Origin: Yamagishiella unicocca
Lineage: Eukaryota; Chlorophyta; Chlorophyceae; Chlamydomonadales; Volvocaceae
Length of the DNA stretch: 64,000 nucleotides
Assembly: GCA_003116995.1 (NCBI GenBank)
Contig: BDSL01000007.1
Coordinates: forward strand, 434,001 to 498,000
Reading direction: 5' to 3'
This document shows positions 33,330 through 44,699 of the stretch, piece by piece (the stretch's first letter is position 1; each line of letters opens with the position of its first letter). The position numbers and the translations under genes were made by a program. A model generated the notes under the pieces. It searched no databases. It saw nothing but the letters and a program-made list of their open reading frames with translations, and was not told the DNA's origin.

Positions 33330-33525
33330 CGTCGGGGTGCCACCCTATCGTCGCAGCATGGGCATGGAAGTGCATCCCAAGGCATGGACTCGTAAGACAA
33401 CTGCAAAAAAAATCTATAAGCGTCCAATATCGGCCAAGTAAGTTGTCGTCTCGGCGGCTAGTGCGCCCTGCTATGATCCCAGGCGGCCGTCTGTTACCAG
33501 CGCGTCACGTGTTGCCTGACGTCCC

Positions 33526-34591
33526 CTAGCCGTCCGGGGGGGGCCCAGTTGTAGGAGCCCGTTCCCATCCAGTGCCAGCGCCAGCCAGGCGCACGGTTGC
33601 GTAGCAGTATGGCGCGGATGGCCACCTGAAGGGTGGCGCGGGTGTTGCGCGTGGTGGAGGTGATGCGGAGGATCCGAGAGCCATGACTGTGAACGGTTGC
33701 GCGCGGGGACCCGAAGATGGGGTGAGGCGGAGGGACGCCTCGGGCGCCGTCGACACGCGGAAAGAGGCGCCGAAGCCGCGCGCCCGGTATTTGGCGATGC
33801 GCCGGTGCACTGCCCAGGGCATGACGAGGTTTGTGCGGGTGGAGAGGGCACGTAGGAACTCCGGAGCCGCCCAGAAGTCACCACTGCCGTCGTTAGCGGC
33901 GGCGGGCGACCAAAGGACCCGGCAGCAGTCGAGGTCGAAGGAGGTAAGGACGGCGGCGGGCGACTGGAAATTGTAGAGAATGGTCTGTGAGTGTCAAGAG
34001 GGTGGAAGGGGAAGAGCGTTGACGGCGGGCTCGGAGTGTGAGGGGCGATGCAGGGGGGCGTTGTAGGGTATGGGCCGGATGCGTGGAGCAAGGGTAGAGC
34101 GCACAACAGGGAGGGAGGCGTGGGTGGCAGAGGCCGTTACGCGGCGGGACATAGGTCGGGCATCGGAAGAGCAACGGGTAGGTCGCAGGCAGGGTGCGTC
34201 CCCCCTGCTTTCACGGCGAGGGAGGTGGGAGGTGGCGCACCTGGAACTCGTCGTGGATCGTGAGCGCGGGGTCGACGGGGCGGTTCGCGCGCACGGTGAT
34301 GGCCCGGGAGCTGAGCCGGAGTTCGTGGAATCCGCCGAAGAAGGCGACGACGAGCCGCAGGATGCGCCAGGCCGCGGCGGCAGCCGCAGAGTCGTCGGGG
34401 AAGCCCGTCAGGAAGATGTCGACATCGTGGTACGCCGCCGCGGTCGTTACGGCGGCCAGGACGGCGCCGCCGGCGAGGATGGCTGTTCCGCCGAAAGCAC
34501 TGGCGGCGGCCGCGATGCCGGCGCGGAGGGCAGGGGGCGCCACGCGGCTGATCTTCGTGGCCGCTGCAGAGGCCAGGATGAGGCGGGGCAT
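33526..34591 (-). CDS. Unknown protein with DVDIF and FDLDCC motifs (two exons)
   Basis: Exon 1 is 34241-34591 and exon 2 is 33526-33984. The junction TTCCAG|gtgcgc ... ctcacag|ACC is phase 0, giving about 269 residues. Exon 1 encodes FGGTAILAGGAVLAAVTTAA then AAYHDVDIFLTGFPDDSA, and later HDEFQ. Exon 2 continues TILYNFQSPAAVLTSFDLDC-C, then EFLRALSTRTNLVMPWAVHR and KYRARGFGASFRV. The order (small residues and GG, then D-x-D-I-F, then FD-x-D-C-C, then a K-Y-x-R-G-F segment) recalls an uncharacterised family I associate with large DNA viruses, fungi and algae. A nucleotidyltransferase-like fold is conceivable but unproven. The last 70 residues look degenerate, and another frame there reads more sensibly (ILRITSTTRNTRATLQVAI), so a frameshift or further intron is possible. 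The start could be further upstream in the same frame (34789). Confidence 0.55.
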
Positions 34592-34952
34592 GACGGCCGT
34601 GGCGCGCTGAAGGGTGGCACCAGTGTGGTGGAGGTAATGGCGGGTAGGGCGCAGGTTGCGGTACCTGCACGTGCGGGTCACAGAAAGGGAGCGGGGAGTC
34701 GGTGGGGGAAATGTGGGCCGATATGGGGGCCAGTGGTGGCGTGAGGAGCAGTCAGGCGCGGTGCGGTGTACGGGGGGAGACAGCAGCACAAGGGATGGAA
34801 AATTGGAAATGCGTGCATTGGTGATGCGGTTGGTGCATGCCTGCTGAAAGCCCCGGCGGCGGCGAAATTAGGCACCGTATTCCTAGCTTATCGGTATTCT
34901 CTCTTCAATTCCCGCGCAGTACGCACAATCCCGGCGGTCTCGCTTTGCACAT

Positions 34953-35619
34953 TTAGAGCAGCGATCGACAGTCTGCCATGCGTGCGTACCCCTGGATTGC
35001 GGCGGACGAGGTGAGGTCGTCGAGGGGCCGGAGGCGTCCGAATGGGGAGGCGCTGGTGCAAGGCGCGTCGGCTATGTTCTCGGCGACGTAAGCGCGGATC
35101 GCGGAAACGCCGGAGTGCCAGCCGGTCGGCAGGCGGAGGAGACCGGACTGCCAGACGCGGGCCTGCGTGTGTGCGAGGGGGGCACGGGGGGAGAATGAGC
35201 GCAGCCCAGGGCACGAAGGCGTTGGGGGGAGGTGGGCGTACGGCGAGGGTTAGCTGGGGCGCGAGGCGGGCGCGGTGAGGGTCGGTGGCCGAGCGACGGG
35301 CGCGTATGCCGACCTGGTTGAAGTGACGGGCGTGGATGAGCGTGATGGCAGCGGCCGGCTCCTCGTACAGAGCGTTGGTGAGGCAGTCAAGGATCTCGTC
35401 GCTGGTAGGTGCCGCAGGTTCGTAGGCGGGCGGGAGCTCCCATGACTGGTCCCAGGCACCGTCGTCTACAGGGAACTGCGGTGCGGCTACGTGGATTCGT
35501 CTGTGGCGTAGGCCGGGGGGAGGGGCGACGTAACCTTGCGCCTGTGTCACGCACTCGTCCTGCCCAAGCGTGGCTGCCCTTGTGCAAACAGGCACACACG
35601 GCACCTCCGGTGGTGGCAC
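34953..35619 (-). CDS. Weak hypothetical gene upstream of the FDLDCC gene
   Basis: A minus-strand frame starts MPPPEVPCVPVCTRAATLGQ and includes SWELPPAYEPAAPTSDEILD and ITLIHARHFNQVGIRARRS. A better-looking continuation lies in another frame after an acceptor-like cacacgcag near 35167: ARVWQSGLLRLPTGWHSGVS, AIRAYVAENIADAP, ending MADCRSLL at a stop at 34953. I could not fix the donor. It may be a decayed or partial gene, or an upstream part of the neighbouring gene. Confidence 0.25.
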
Positions 35620-35699
35620 CTCCGAAATGGCTCACCGAAGACTCACCTTGGCAGCCCAGCCGCAATGTGTATACCATGCTCCCGGCAATTCATCGCAGC

Positions 35700-38690
35700 A
35701 CCTAGTAACGGGTTTGAGGCCAGAAAGCTCTCATGTCCCCTGCCGCCTCCTTTATGGCTTCCAGTCAGCCGGGTCGTGATGTGGCTGTGCGGAAGAATGT
35801 GGGTCGTGAGGGCCATTCAGCGCGCAAGATGGGGTTCGACTGCTCTTTTAATGTTAGCTGAAAATTACACGTCCAAAGCGAGCGCAAGGAATACTTGCGT
35901 TGCTAGGCTACTCTCAATCAGCATGGGTATCTCGTGTAAATACGAGACACACAATGTGCCCGGTGGTCCTGCCTTCTGGTCTAGAGCCCACCGTAACAAG
36001 TAGTACAAGCAGACACACGAGGGCAGAGGCGCCTGGCTTCATATCTCGGCATGCGGCATGCCAGGTCAAACAATAAACCGACCGAACCTGACAGGAGGTA
36101 CCCCAGAGATGCTTTAGGGGGTAGTGCGGAGTTCAGTTACATCGAACAGACGTCAGGCTATTCGATAACCACGGCTGTTGCCTTGCTTTAAAGCGCACCC
36201 TATCACGATTACAGTACTGCGGACGTCGGGCTATCAACATAGATGTTATTCGCTCAAGGCGATGAGCAATAGAGTGTCTGAGTGCCTCAGCTATGGCCTG
36301 CGGGTTGCACCCAGTTGAGGCTCCAAACGACAAACTACATGGAGGCGATGTGTGGACGGGCACCTCCGAACCCGGTTGAGGCCTGACGCTAGCATCGCAG
36401 GCATCTCCTATTATTCCGGCGAAGGCTTATACGTTCAACTTGTCCTGCCGTATGATGCCATACAGATTGACGGCGACCAATCCAGGTGGGGCCGTTAGGT
36501 GACATCCAAAGCCAGACCATCAGGGTGGCACTGGCGCCTATTAACTGCCTGAAGCATAGCGCTAAGTGGCATCTATACGATGCCGATGCCATCCAGCGTG
36601 AACCACTAAGTGAGAGACCTCTAATCACTAAGCGAGAGACATCTTCAACACAATAACTGCAACCTGCGACAACCTGCTGCATCAAATGGTAACCCCAACA
36701 CGAGGCAACCACGCCAAATGTTCGACATGTCGTCAAAACATCCAACCAAGCATGCAATGCGAGCGCACGCATCGCGCCATAACAATGTGATTAACAGGGT
36801 GAACCGCCTCCTTCCGCAAAGGGCCCTCCGTGAGTAAATGACCGCGTTCCAGTGGAGAAGGGGCGTGAGGTGTGGAAATGGGCCATCCTTGACAGCCCTA
36901 CACCGGGTTCAGCCCCCGCTCCCTGGTCCCAGCCTGTCCCCGCGCGAACATTCTATTTCAGGACTCTTACCAGACAACGGGTTCGGCGTCGGCACCAGGC
37001 TACAACTGCGTCTCTGGGCCTTCAGGAGTAGAATGTGCAGGCCCGTCGATTGCTGGCCTGAACAAAAGCAGGACGTGCCGAAGATTGGGAGCCGTCCTGC
37101 CAGGGTCCTGACAGGTCCTGTGCTCCCAACAATCTTAGTCCACAAGCGCTAGCACCGTATGCCTAAAAGTATGCTAACTGGTGTTCGTGTTCGAGCGCCG
37201 TCGCTAAATCAGCGCTGACTCACACCGTCAGACCTTGGATAATCACTCTATTTCCTGCAGGCGCCCTGGCAGAGTCGCCGCAGATGCCTGCGGAGCCTGC
37301 CTTTTCGTGCTGCACAGCGATATTTGCTGTACAATTTTATTCACGGAGTAGGTACTCGCACACAGCGAAAAAACCGCTGTGTCGGTTATTTTTATTGGGT
37401 CGCCATTTTGTCGCCGCAAGGACGAGCTTTTACAGCTCATTTCTTACTTGCCGGAGCGACAAGGCCCTCACGGGCTGGCAAGCTTTCGCAGCTTGCACCT
37501 TCCCGGCCAGGGCAGAACAGGGCCCTCCGCGACGTTTGCGGCGGCATGCAGACAGCCGCTTCATAGGCAGGGGTGCGTGGGTATTTAAGGGCCGTGGTCG
37601 GGATGCGCCGACACCCGGCACCCAAGCACCATCTTACTTCGCTTACACACCGCAAGCCAAGTAAAACTTGATCCGACAAGGGACATTTACGGACAACTCC
37701 CGTATGACACTACAGGCCTGACACAGGGCCTTGCTAAACGATGAATCTCGCAGACCTGTAAACTCCTGCGGTGTGCATGGAACGCTTGTGCGAAGGAGGG
37801 GAATCGTCAACGTGGGCAGCGCGCAAACCAACATCCACGGTGCGGAAACGAGCGAACAGCAAAAATACGTTCGCATACCAGCAAAAGTGTTGCGCTGTCC
37901 ACAGAACGGTTGAGTTTTGACACTCTCGGCTCTGTAATCAGGTCGTACGGGTTGCCGTACCCGAGTGTTAAGTCATTCGAAGAAACGTGCACGTGCAATG
38001 AACAACGCACCCTGTCAACGGCAACAAGTGGTTTGGGTCGAGTCAGAAGAATCGCACATGGGTAAAACGTACTGTTAAGCGCCACACAAGTCGTGCCACG
38101 CCACCGCTAACACCGCCGTGCCATTGCAGGCACCCTGACATAGGTCCACTCAACTAACTTGGAAGTCCGCTCATAAAAAGGACACCGTCAAGGCCTTTGC
38201 AGCCAAAAATACCGAAGAGAGATGCCCCATGCCAAGCGTCAGAGGTCACTTATGGGAGCCACACCCGCGCGTCTCGCAGCGCGGGCGCGTCTGTAACATC
38301 CTGCACGCGTTCCCGCCACACTTATAAGGTGAAGTCGTTAGGATACAGGATAAATTCACGGATACAAACATTGGGAGCACGAGAGTGTGTCCAGCGCGTC
38401 GCTATCATCCTTATTTATATACAGGAAATAGAGCAACGGTATATTGGAGGATCTTAATCGATGAATCTGTGGCGCGGGGCACAAACCGCGCTGGACCGTG
38501 CTAGACGGCTTGCGGTCTCGCGGGAGCGCTGCCCAATGGCGCCGATGCCCCCACATGCGTGATCGTTGTGCATGCCTGGTCGTTGCTGGCTTGCCTTATT
38601 ACGTGCAGGCGCCACAACTCATCACCAACCCATCTCCAGTTCGCCAGATATACGGTAACTCCTCCCGCGCGAGCGCGTTTTCTGCGCCTA
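35700..38690. other. About 3 kb of lower-GC DNA, hairpin-rich, no gene recognised
   Basis: Base composition is visibly less GC-rich than the flanks and no frame looks protein-like. Several perfect short hairpins occur: ACACAGCG/CGCTGTGT near 37358-37381 and GCAAGCT/AGCTTGC at 37478-37484 and 37490-37496. An imperfect longer stem pairs AAGATTGGGAGC near 37080 with GCTCCCAACAATCTT ending near 37136. A TATTTAAG box near 37580 could be a promoter. A decayed transposable element or an unknown non-coding transcript are both possible. Confidence 0.35.
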
Positions 38691-38693
38691 CTA

Positions 38694-41600
38694 CTACTCG
38701 TTGGCCCACCATCGCATCCGCGCATCGAACCCGCTCCCCTGTCCATTTGGCGTACTCAGCCCCCCTGCGGTGGGCTCGGGGTACACGGCATTCTGACTTC
38801 GCGGCGAGTCTCTATGATTCCTGATGGTCGTAATGCGACATACACGCGGACTCGCCCAGCCGGCGTCCGCGTCCTCTGTGCGCTCCGCCACCGCCTCAGA
38901 GCCGACGGCAGGGGCCACAGCGGAGCTCTTGGAGGCGCTGGGGCTGGGGCTCAGCGCAGGGCGCTGGGGCGTGGAGGCAGCCTCGCCATTGTTGGACTCG
39001 GTGCGGCTGGGGCTCAGCTCCGGGCGCTGGCGCGTGGAGGTAGCCTCGCCGTTGTTGGACTCGGTGCGGCTGGGGCTCAGCTCCGGGCGCTGGCGCGTGG
39101 ACGCGGTACCGGCACTGTTGGTGCGGCTGGGGCTGGGGCTGGCGCTCTCGGGGCGCTGGGGCAGGGTGGTCGCGGCGCCCGCGTTGGAGGCCGTGGGGCT
39201 GGGGATCAGATCTGGGCGCTGGGGCATGGAGGTGGAAGCTGACGCCTTTTGGTCGTCGGCCATCAGCGCTGCACCCACAGCGCCCTCGGGGTCTTCGATG
39301 GCCGCCACCTCGCCCTGCTCCGGCTCGCGGACGTGCTGCTTGGAGCGCCTCCTGCGTACGACCAGTACGACAATCAAGGCCACCAGGGCCACGCCGAGCA
39401 CCGCGCCCACCGTGGCTCCTATGATGACGCCGACGTTGGTCTTCTTCTTGCCCGTGCCCTCGGACGCGGTGCCGCCGCTGCCGTCCCCGCCGACCGCACT
39501 TCCGCCGTTCCCGCCTGGGAGGCCGGCCGTGTTGACCTCCGCCAGCTCCACTTGCCTCGCCAGCCCTGCCGCGCTGAAGCTCGTGCTGAGCTGGTTAGTC
39601 AGCGCGGCCAGGGCGGCGGTGTCGCCGGAGCTGGCTGCCGCCGCCAGGTCGTTCAGCATGGCTGTCAGCGACGACTGCTGTACGGAAGCCACCTTGGTGG
39701 CGGCCAGCAGCAGGGCGGACATGTCGAGAGATTGGCCCGCAGCCGCCGCCGCCACCACCTGGCGGTCCAACTGGACGAGCATATTGCTGCACTCGGCCAC
39801 GGCCGAGGCGACGACGGCCAGCAGATCAGTGAGCTGAGGGTGAGGCACACAACGGGGACGGGGACAGGGACGGGGGAGTTCCAAGTTAGGATTACGGAGC
39901 TTGGAAGCGGGATACCAGTACACCGTTTGAGCAGACTAGCCGACCTAAAGTGCGCCCGCAACAGGTACAAGCTAGCTACGAGTCAACTATCCCCGGGCAA
40001 TGTACAAACCACGTGGAGAGGCGAATGCCGTGCCCTCCTAAATCCCTAAACTTTTCAACAGGGTCCGTAGCGGTCTATCCTCGAGCACCTCCTACCTGGC
40101 TGCCCTCGAGCACGACTGCGGCCTGCGCCAGGCGGCGGCGCGACCCGTGTATCTTCTCCTCGTAGTACTTCCTCATCCAACCCGACAGGTACTCCTTCTC
40201 ATCCGGCTTGAGCGTTTTCTCCAGCAGGCCCTTTGCCATGTACTCAAGGAAGACCCCGGCGACGTCGTCGACGCTGTGCTTGCCCTTCAGCATGCCTGTA
40301 GTCGCGGCATGGCCGGGCAGGCGGCACAAGAAATGAACATCGGTGATGAGCTCATCCCGTGCCATACAAACAGGCTCAAGCGGCGTGCAGCCAACAGGTC
40401 GAGACGACGTCATCGAAAACCCCCCAAAAGCACAACTCCCTTCAATTCCGCGCCATAGGTTTCCACAGGGCCCTGTGGGATATGCCACAGCATGCAGACG
40501 AGGCTGTCGTCCACTGAGTCCCTCACATCGCCCCCTACCTGGGTCTCACACCGACCCCTGGGTCTCACACCGACCTTGACTCTCTCCAACCCTACCTGAC
40601 ATGAAAGAGCTCGTCGGCGTCAGCGCTCCTAGAATGCGCAGGTTGAGCAGGAAGGAGCGGATGACCAGGGGGTTCGTGTCCGGCCAGTTGCGGCGCACGA
40701 AATCTGCGCCCAGGGGCAGCGCGTCCGGGGCGCCGTCCAGCCCCACGCCGAAGTAGTTGAAGGGCACGGCGAAGTCAGCCGTGGTGACGATGCGCGGCGC
40801 TTCGACTTCCTGGGACGCGACGAAGACGCCCGAAGCCAGGTACGACACCGCGTCGACCACGGCGGGGGTGACGGCAGGGGGCAGCAGCGCGCGTGTGGTG
40901 AAGGCGGAGCTGACCACCTTCTTGCTGGTCGACAGCGCCGCGTCGCGGCAGCCGAAGGGGACGCTTGCCTGGGGGAGTGCGTCGGGTAGGGAAGGGGTGA
41001 TGAATGGTGGGTTGCGTGAGGGGGGGGGGAGATCTTAAACGCAGCATGGTGCGATCAGGGCGCGAGCATGATGTGGACGCGGCTCGCAGCGGCTGTTTCC
41101 ATTATTAATTTACTATGCACGCGTCGTACGCCGCTTGGGCTGCATGCAAAAGGTTCTGAAAGTCGCCATTTCGCATGGCATGCAGGCGTCCAGGCACAAC
41201 TCAGGTCAACATGGCACCGCATGGGGGTCCAGGACGGACTCAAACGTCAACCAACGTGAAGACATGTCAACCAAAGTGAAGAAACGTCTTCTTGCTGAGA
41301 GCGCCTCACCAGGCCTGTAGTGACGTCAGAAAAGTCGGCAAAACCCTTGGCATCGCTGGTCGCCGATTTGGTGTCGGTGGGGTGCGTGAGCTGGCGGTAG
41401 GCAACCTGAAGGGCGCAGGATACAGGGGCACATGCGTTAGAAGCCTGAAGTTTCCGCTCTAAGGGAGAGGAATACGCCAACGGCTGGGATTGGGCTCCGA
41501 AACGTGGGCAGTATGCAACCACAAGCGCCAAGTCGCGAAACACGTGGAGGCACTACGCCTGTTCAAGCTGCAGTGCGTAGCAAACGCCAGTCTCCCCAAA

Positions 41601-43972
41601 CGCACGACCACCCACCGGGCAGTCCACCAGAGCCCCGGTGGCGCGGACGTCCATCCGGAGAGCAGCGGGCGCGGGCAGGGAGATCAAGCCCAGGGCGTCG
41701 ACGATGGCGGAGAGCCTGATGGGGGCGGCTGCCAGCGCCACGGGCCAGTCTGGCGGTGTACGCAAGGGCGGGGAGAAAATCCTTAGAAATTTGGCACCGG
41801 GACGGGAATTTCGAAGAGGCAGTGATAAATGACATGCAAGGCGCAGAAAAAGGCAATTAATTCTTCTTCTTATATGTTCTTTTGTCGCCAAAGATCTCTC
41901 CCCCGGCCCCTTTTGTCGCCAAAGATCTCTCCCCCGGCCCCACTCTGGCCCCCTCGCTTCGTAAAAGCCACTCACCAGCCACCAGCTGCTGCACGGCTTG
42001 CGAGTTGGCGTTGCCCAGGGACGCCAGGGCCGCCTTGCCCTTGGTCTGTACGACGTACGACACGCGCGATGCCAGCGACAGCGCCTCGAGCGGCAGGATT
42101 GACAGCTCGGTGGCGAACGAGTCGACCTCCAGGTCCATGGCGACGGTGTTGTACAAGCCGCAGGCGAGGGGGGTGGCGTTGGCGATGTAGCCGTTCACTT
42201 GCACGTCGGTGCCGTAACACGCGAGGGCCGTTGCCTTGATGATGCTTGCGCACAGGCTGGGGTCGGCGAGGTTGACGAAACCGGAGGAGGCGACGGCCTC
42301 GGTCACGATGGCCGTGTACACCGCGCTCACGCGGGCCTCGTCGGTGGAACAACTCGTGGCGGAGCCGGTAGGCGCGGCTGCGACCAGGGTGGTGGTTGCG
42401 GCGATGACCAGTGATGAGAGGGCGGCGTCCGCGAACAGCATACGCACACCGATGAGCCTGGTTAGCATGAGGAGCACGACATCAAGGGGGGGGCAGGATC
42501 GAATCGGGAGGACGCCGTTGGGTGCGGTCCGTTGCGCTGGTATGGACAATCAAAAATGATTGCGGGCGGACTTGGACATGCCTGTATAATGAAAATGGCG
42601 TATTCCAAGGCAGCGCTCCGCGAGCGTAAGGGACCAGAATGGGGGCTTGCGCCCGCTGGCGGCCGCCATCAGGCGTATCAGTATGCCAGGGTGGCTGTGC
42701 GCGCGAGAGCACGGGCAACGGGCAGGCGGAATGCAGGACAAATGCTGTAGCCACGCACGCGCGCGATTCGCGACTTGTGTACGACAGCCGTGTACGACGT
42801 ACACACCGCTCGGGGCCTTACCTTTGCGACGCGGTGGGCTGCTTGAGTGCGTCCAGCGCACCCGTCTCAGCTCCGGTTGCGTCCACCCCCAGGATCTTGT
42901 AGGCGGCTGGCAGCGCCACGGCGGACGCGGCGACGCTGTAGGACAGCAGTCTTGTGGTCGGCGTCAACGTTACGTCGACGGTCGCGCCATCTGCGGCAGG
43001 CTTAGCCCAAGCAGCGCTGACCGCAAAGGGCAGCGCAAGGCCCGTGAAGGCGTCCGTACAAGACGGATCCGTGGGACCGATGACCACAGCCAGTCCCTGC
43101 AGGGTCACGTTCAACAGGGTGAGGAAAGCTGCGAGGGGAGGGCGACACGTCCAAGCACATGGGTGGCAGTTGCCCAAGTCCTCCGTTTTCGGTGCCGTAC
43201 CTTTCCAGCCTCTACGGTGCCAGAGCCAGTGACTTCACCCCTGGCGTTGGTTGCCACAGTCGAAAACGCTGTGAACGAACCAGCTGAACCCTGCACGGCC
43301 ACATTGTTTCGCGTTGACGGGAAGGTTGACAAGCAGTCGTGAAGGGGACAGGCAGTGCCCTAAGTCTTGCCCGGTAAAGGCCATCGAATTTGAACCTACC
43401 GTGCACGACGCGGCAGGACCGATAAACAGGGCAGAGCCGACCATAGGTACAGAAAAAGGTTGAGGGGGCGTTGACGGAGTGGCCGACGGAGGGGGAGATG
43501 AGGAGGGAGAGGGTGATGTAGAGGGAGGGGGCGATGCAGAGGAAGAGGGCGATGGGACCGGTGACGGAGACGGGACCGGTGACGGGACCGGTGACGGCGT
43601 GTAGGCTGGTGGGGGCTGGTATTGGGATGGGTTTGAAGCAGGTACCGATGGACTTGGGTTGGGAGCAGGGGAACTTGGGTTGGGAACAGGTACCGATGGA
43701 CTTGGGCTGGGGACAGGGGGAGGTGTCGAGCCTGGATAAGCAGGCGGCGGGGTCGGGGGCTCCGGGCTTGAGGGCGGTGGCGTCGTGGGGGCAGGTACCG
43801 ATGGACTTGGGCTGGGGACAGGTACCGATGGACTTGGGCTGGGGACAGGTACGGATGGACTTGGGCTGGGGATAGGTACCGATGGACTTGGGCTGGGGAT
43901 AGGTACCGATGGACTTGAAGGGGGCGGTGTCGAGCCTGGATAAGCAGGCGGCGGGGTCGGGGGCTCCGGGCT

Positions 43973-44010
<38 letters not shown>

Positions 44011-44674
44011 GGGTTGGAGGCGAGGGCGGCGGGGTTGGAGGCGAAGGCGGGGATGGTGGCGGCGTGGGCGGAGGCGGCGCTGAGGGGGGTGGCGTAGAGG
44101 GGAGAGGGACTGAGGGTGGCGGCGTCGAGGGCGGCGGCGTCGAGGGCGGCGGCGTCGAGGGCGGCGGCGTCGAGGGCAGCGGCGTCGAGGGCGGCGACGT
44201 TGAGGGCGGCGGCGTTGAGGGCGGCGGCGTTGAGGGCGGCGGCGTTGAGGAGTATGGTGAAGGGGGCAGCGGCATCGAGGGTGGCGGTGTAGTGGGCAGC
44301 GTCGAGGGAAGTGGCGTTGAGGGGGGAGGAGTTGGGGGCGGAGGAGCCGAGGGATCCATTGGTGAAGGTGGCAGTGGTACCGAGGGATATGTAGGTGCCA
44401 GTGGTGGCGGCGTCGAAGAAATCGGTGCCGGCGGAGTTGGGCTCGGTGGCAATGGGATTTCAGGATAGACGGGAAGAGAGCTGCTGCTTTGCGGCAAGAT
44501 GGCCAGCACCATCAAAAAGGCTAATGTAGCCGTATATTGCCCTGTATAGGGGTACGGCAAGGGTCTGGAGTGAGAGACAGCGACGAGGATGGCGGCGACA
44601 TTCGGACCGACGGGCGTTATCACAGTTTGGGGTGTAATACAGTGGGATTGTGTGCAGCTGCAATTGAGACACAT
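38694..44674 (-). CDS. Hydroxyproline-rich rod glycoprotein with ectodomain, transmembrane helix and Ser/Pro-rich tail
   Basis: Nine exons join in phase: 43400-44674 (start uncertain), 43201-43290, 42822-43096, 41976-42457, 41616-41749, 41310-41405, 40596-40968, 40096-40295 and 38694-39833, up to about 1354 residues. A hydrophobic stretch (TATLAFLMVLAIL) precedes about 300 residues of PPSTPPPS/PPSPPTPP rod, the classic substrate for prolyl hydroxylation and O-glycosylation. The ectodomain follows, with Cys-containing segments such as ATSCSTDEARVSAVYTAIV and VAYRQLTHPTDTKSATSDAK. Near the C-terminus is one membrane helix, VGVIIGATVGAVLGVALVAL plus IVVLVV, followed by RRRRSK (stop-transfer), then a cytosolic tail with repeated RQRPELSPSRTESNNGEA units. 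This suggests a cell-wall-anchored surface or adhesion receptor. Pherophorins and sexual agglutinins share such rods, but I saw no pherophorin domain signature. A small upstream exon before the cag at about 44550 may hold the true start. Confidence 0.75.
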
Positions 44675-44699
44675 AAATATGTTAATATGAACATCGAGG

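Noticed and set aside
32344..33395. Two long ORFs on opposite strands encoding the same protein segment
   Set aside because: Their identity is an automatic result of the perfect palindrome; no domain or codon pattern supports translation.
44064..44468. Plus-strand Gly/Val/Glu-rich ORF (GGGVEGGGVEG)
   Set aside because: It is the antisense of the proline-rod coding repeat on the minus strand.
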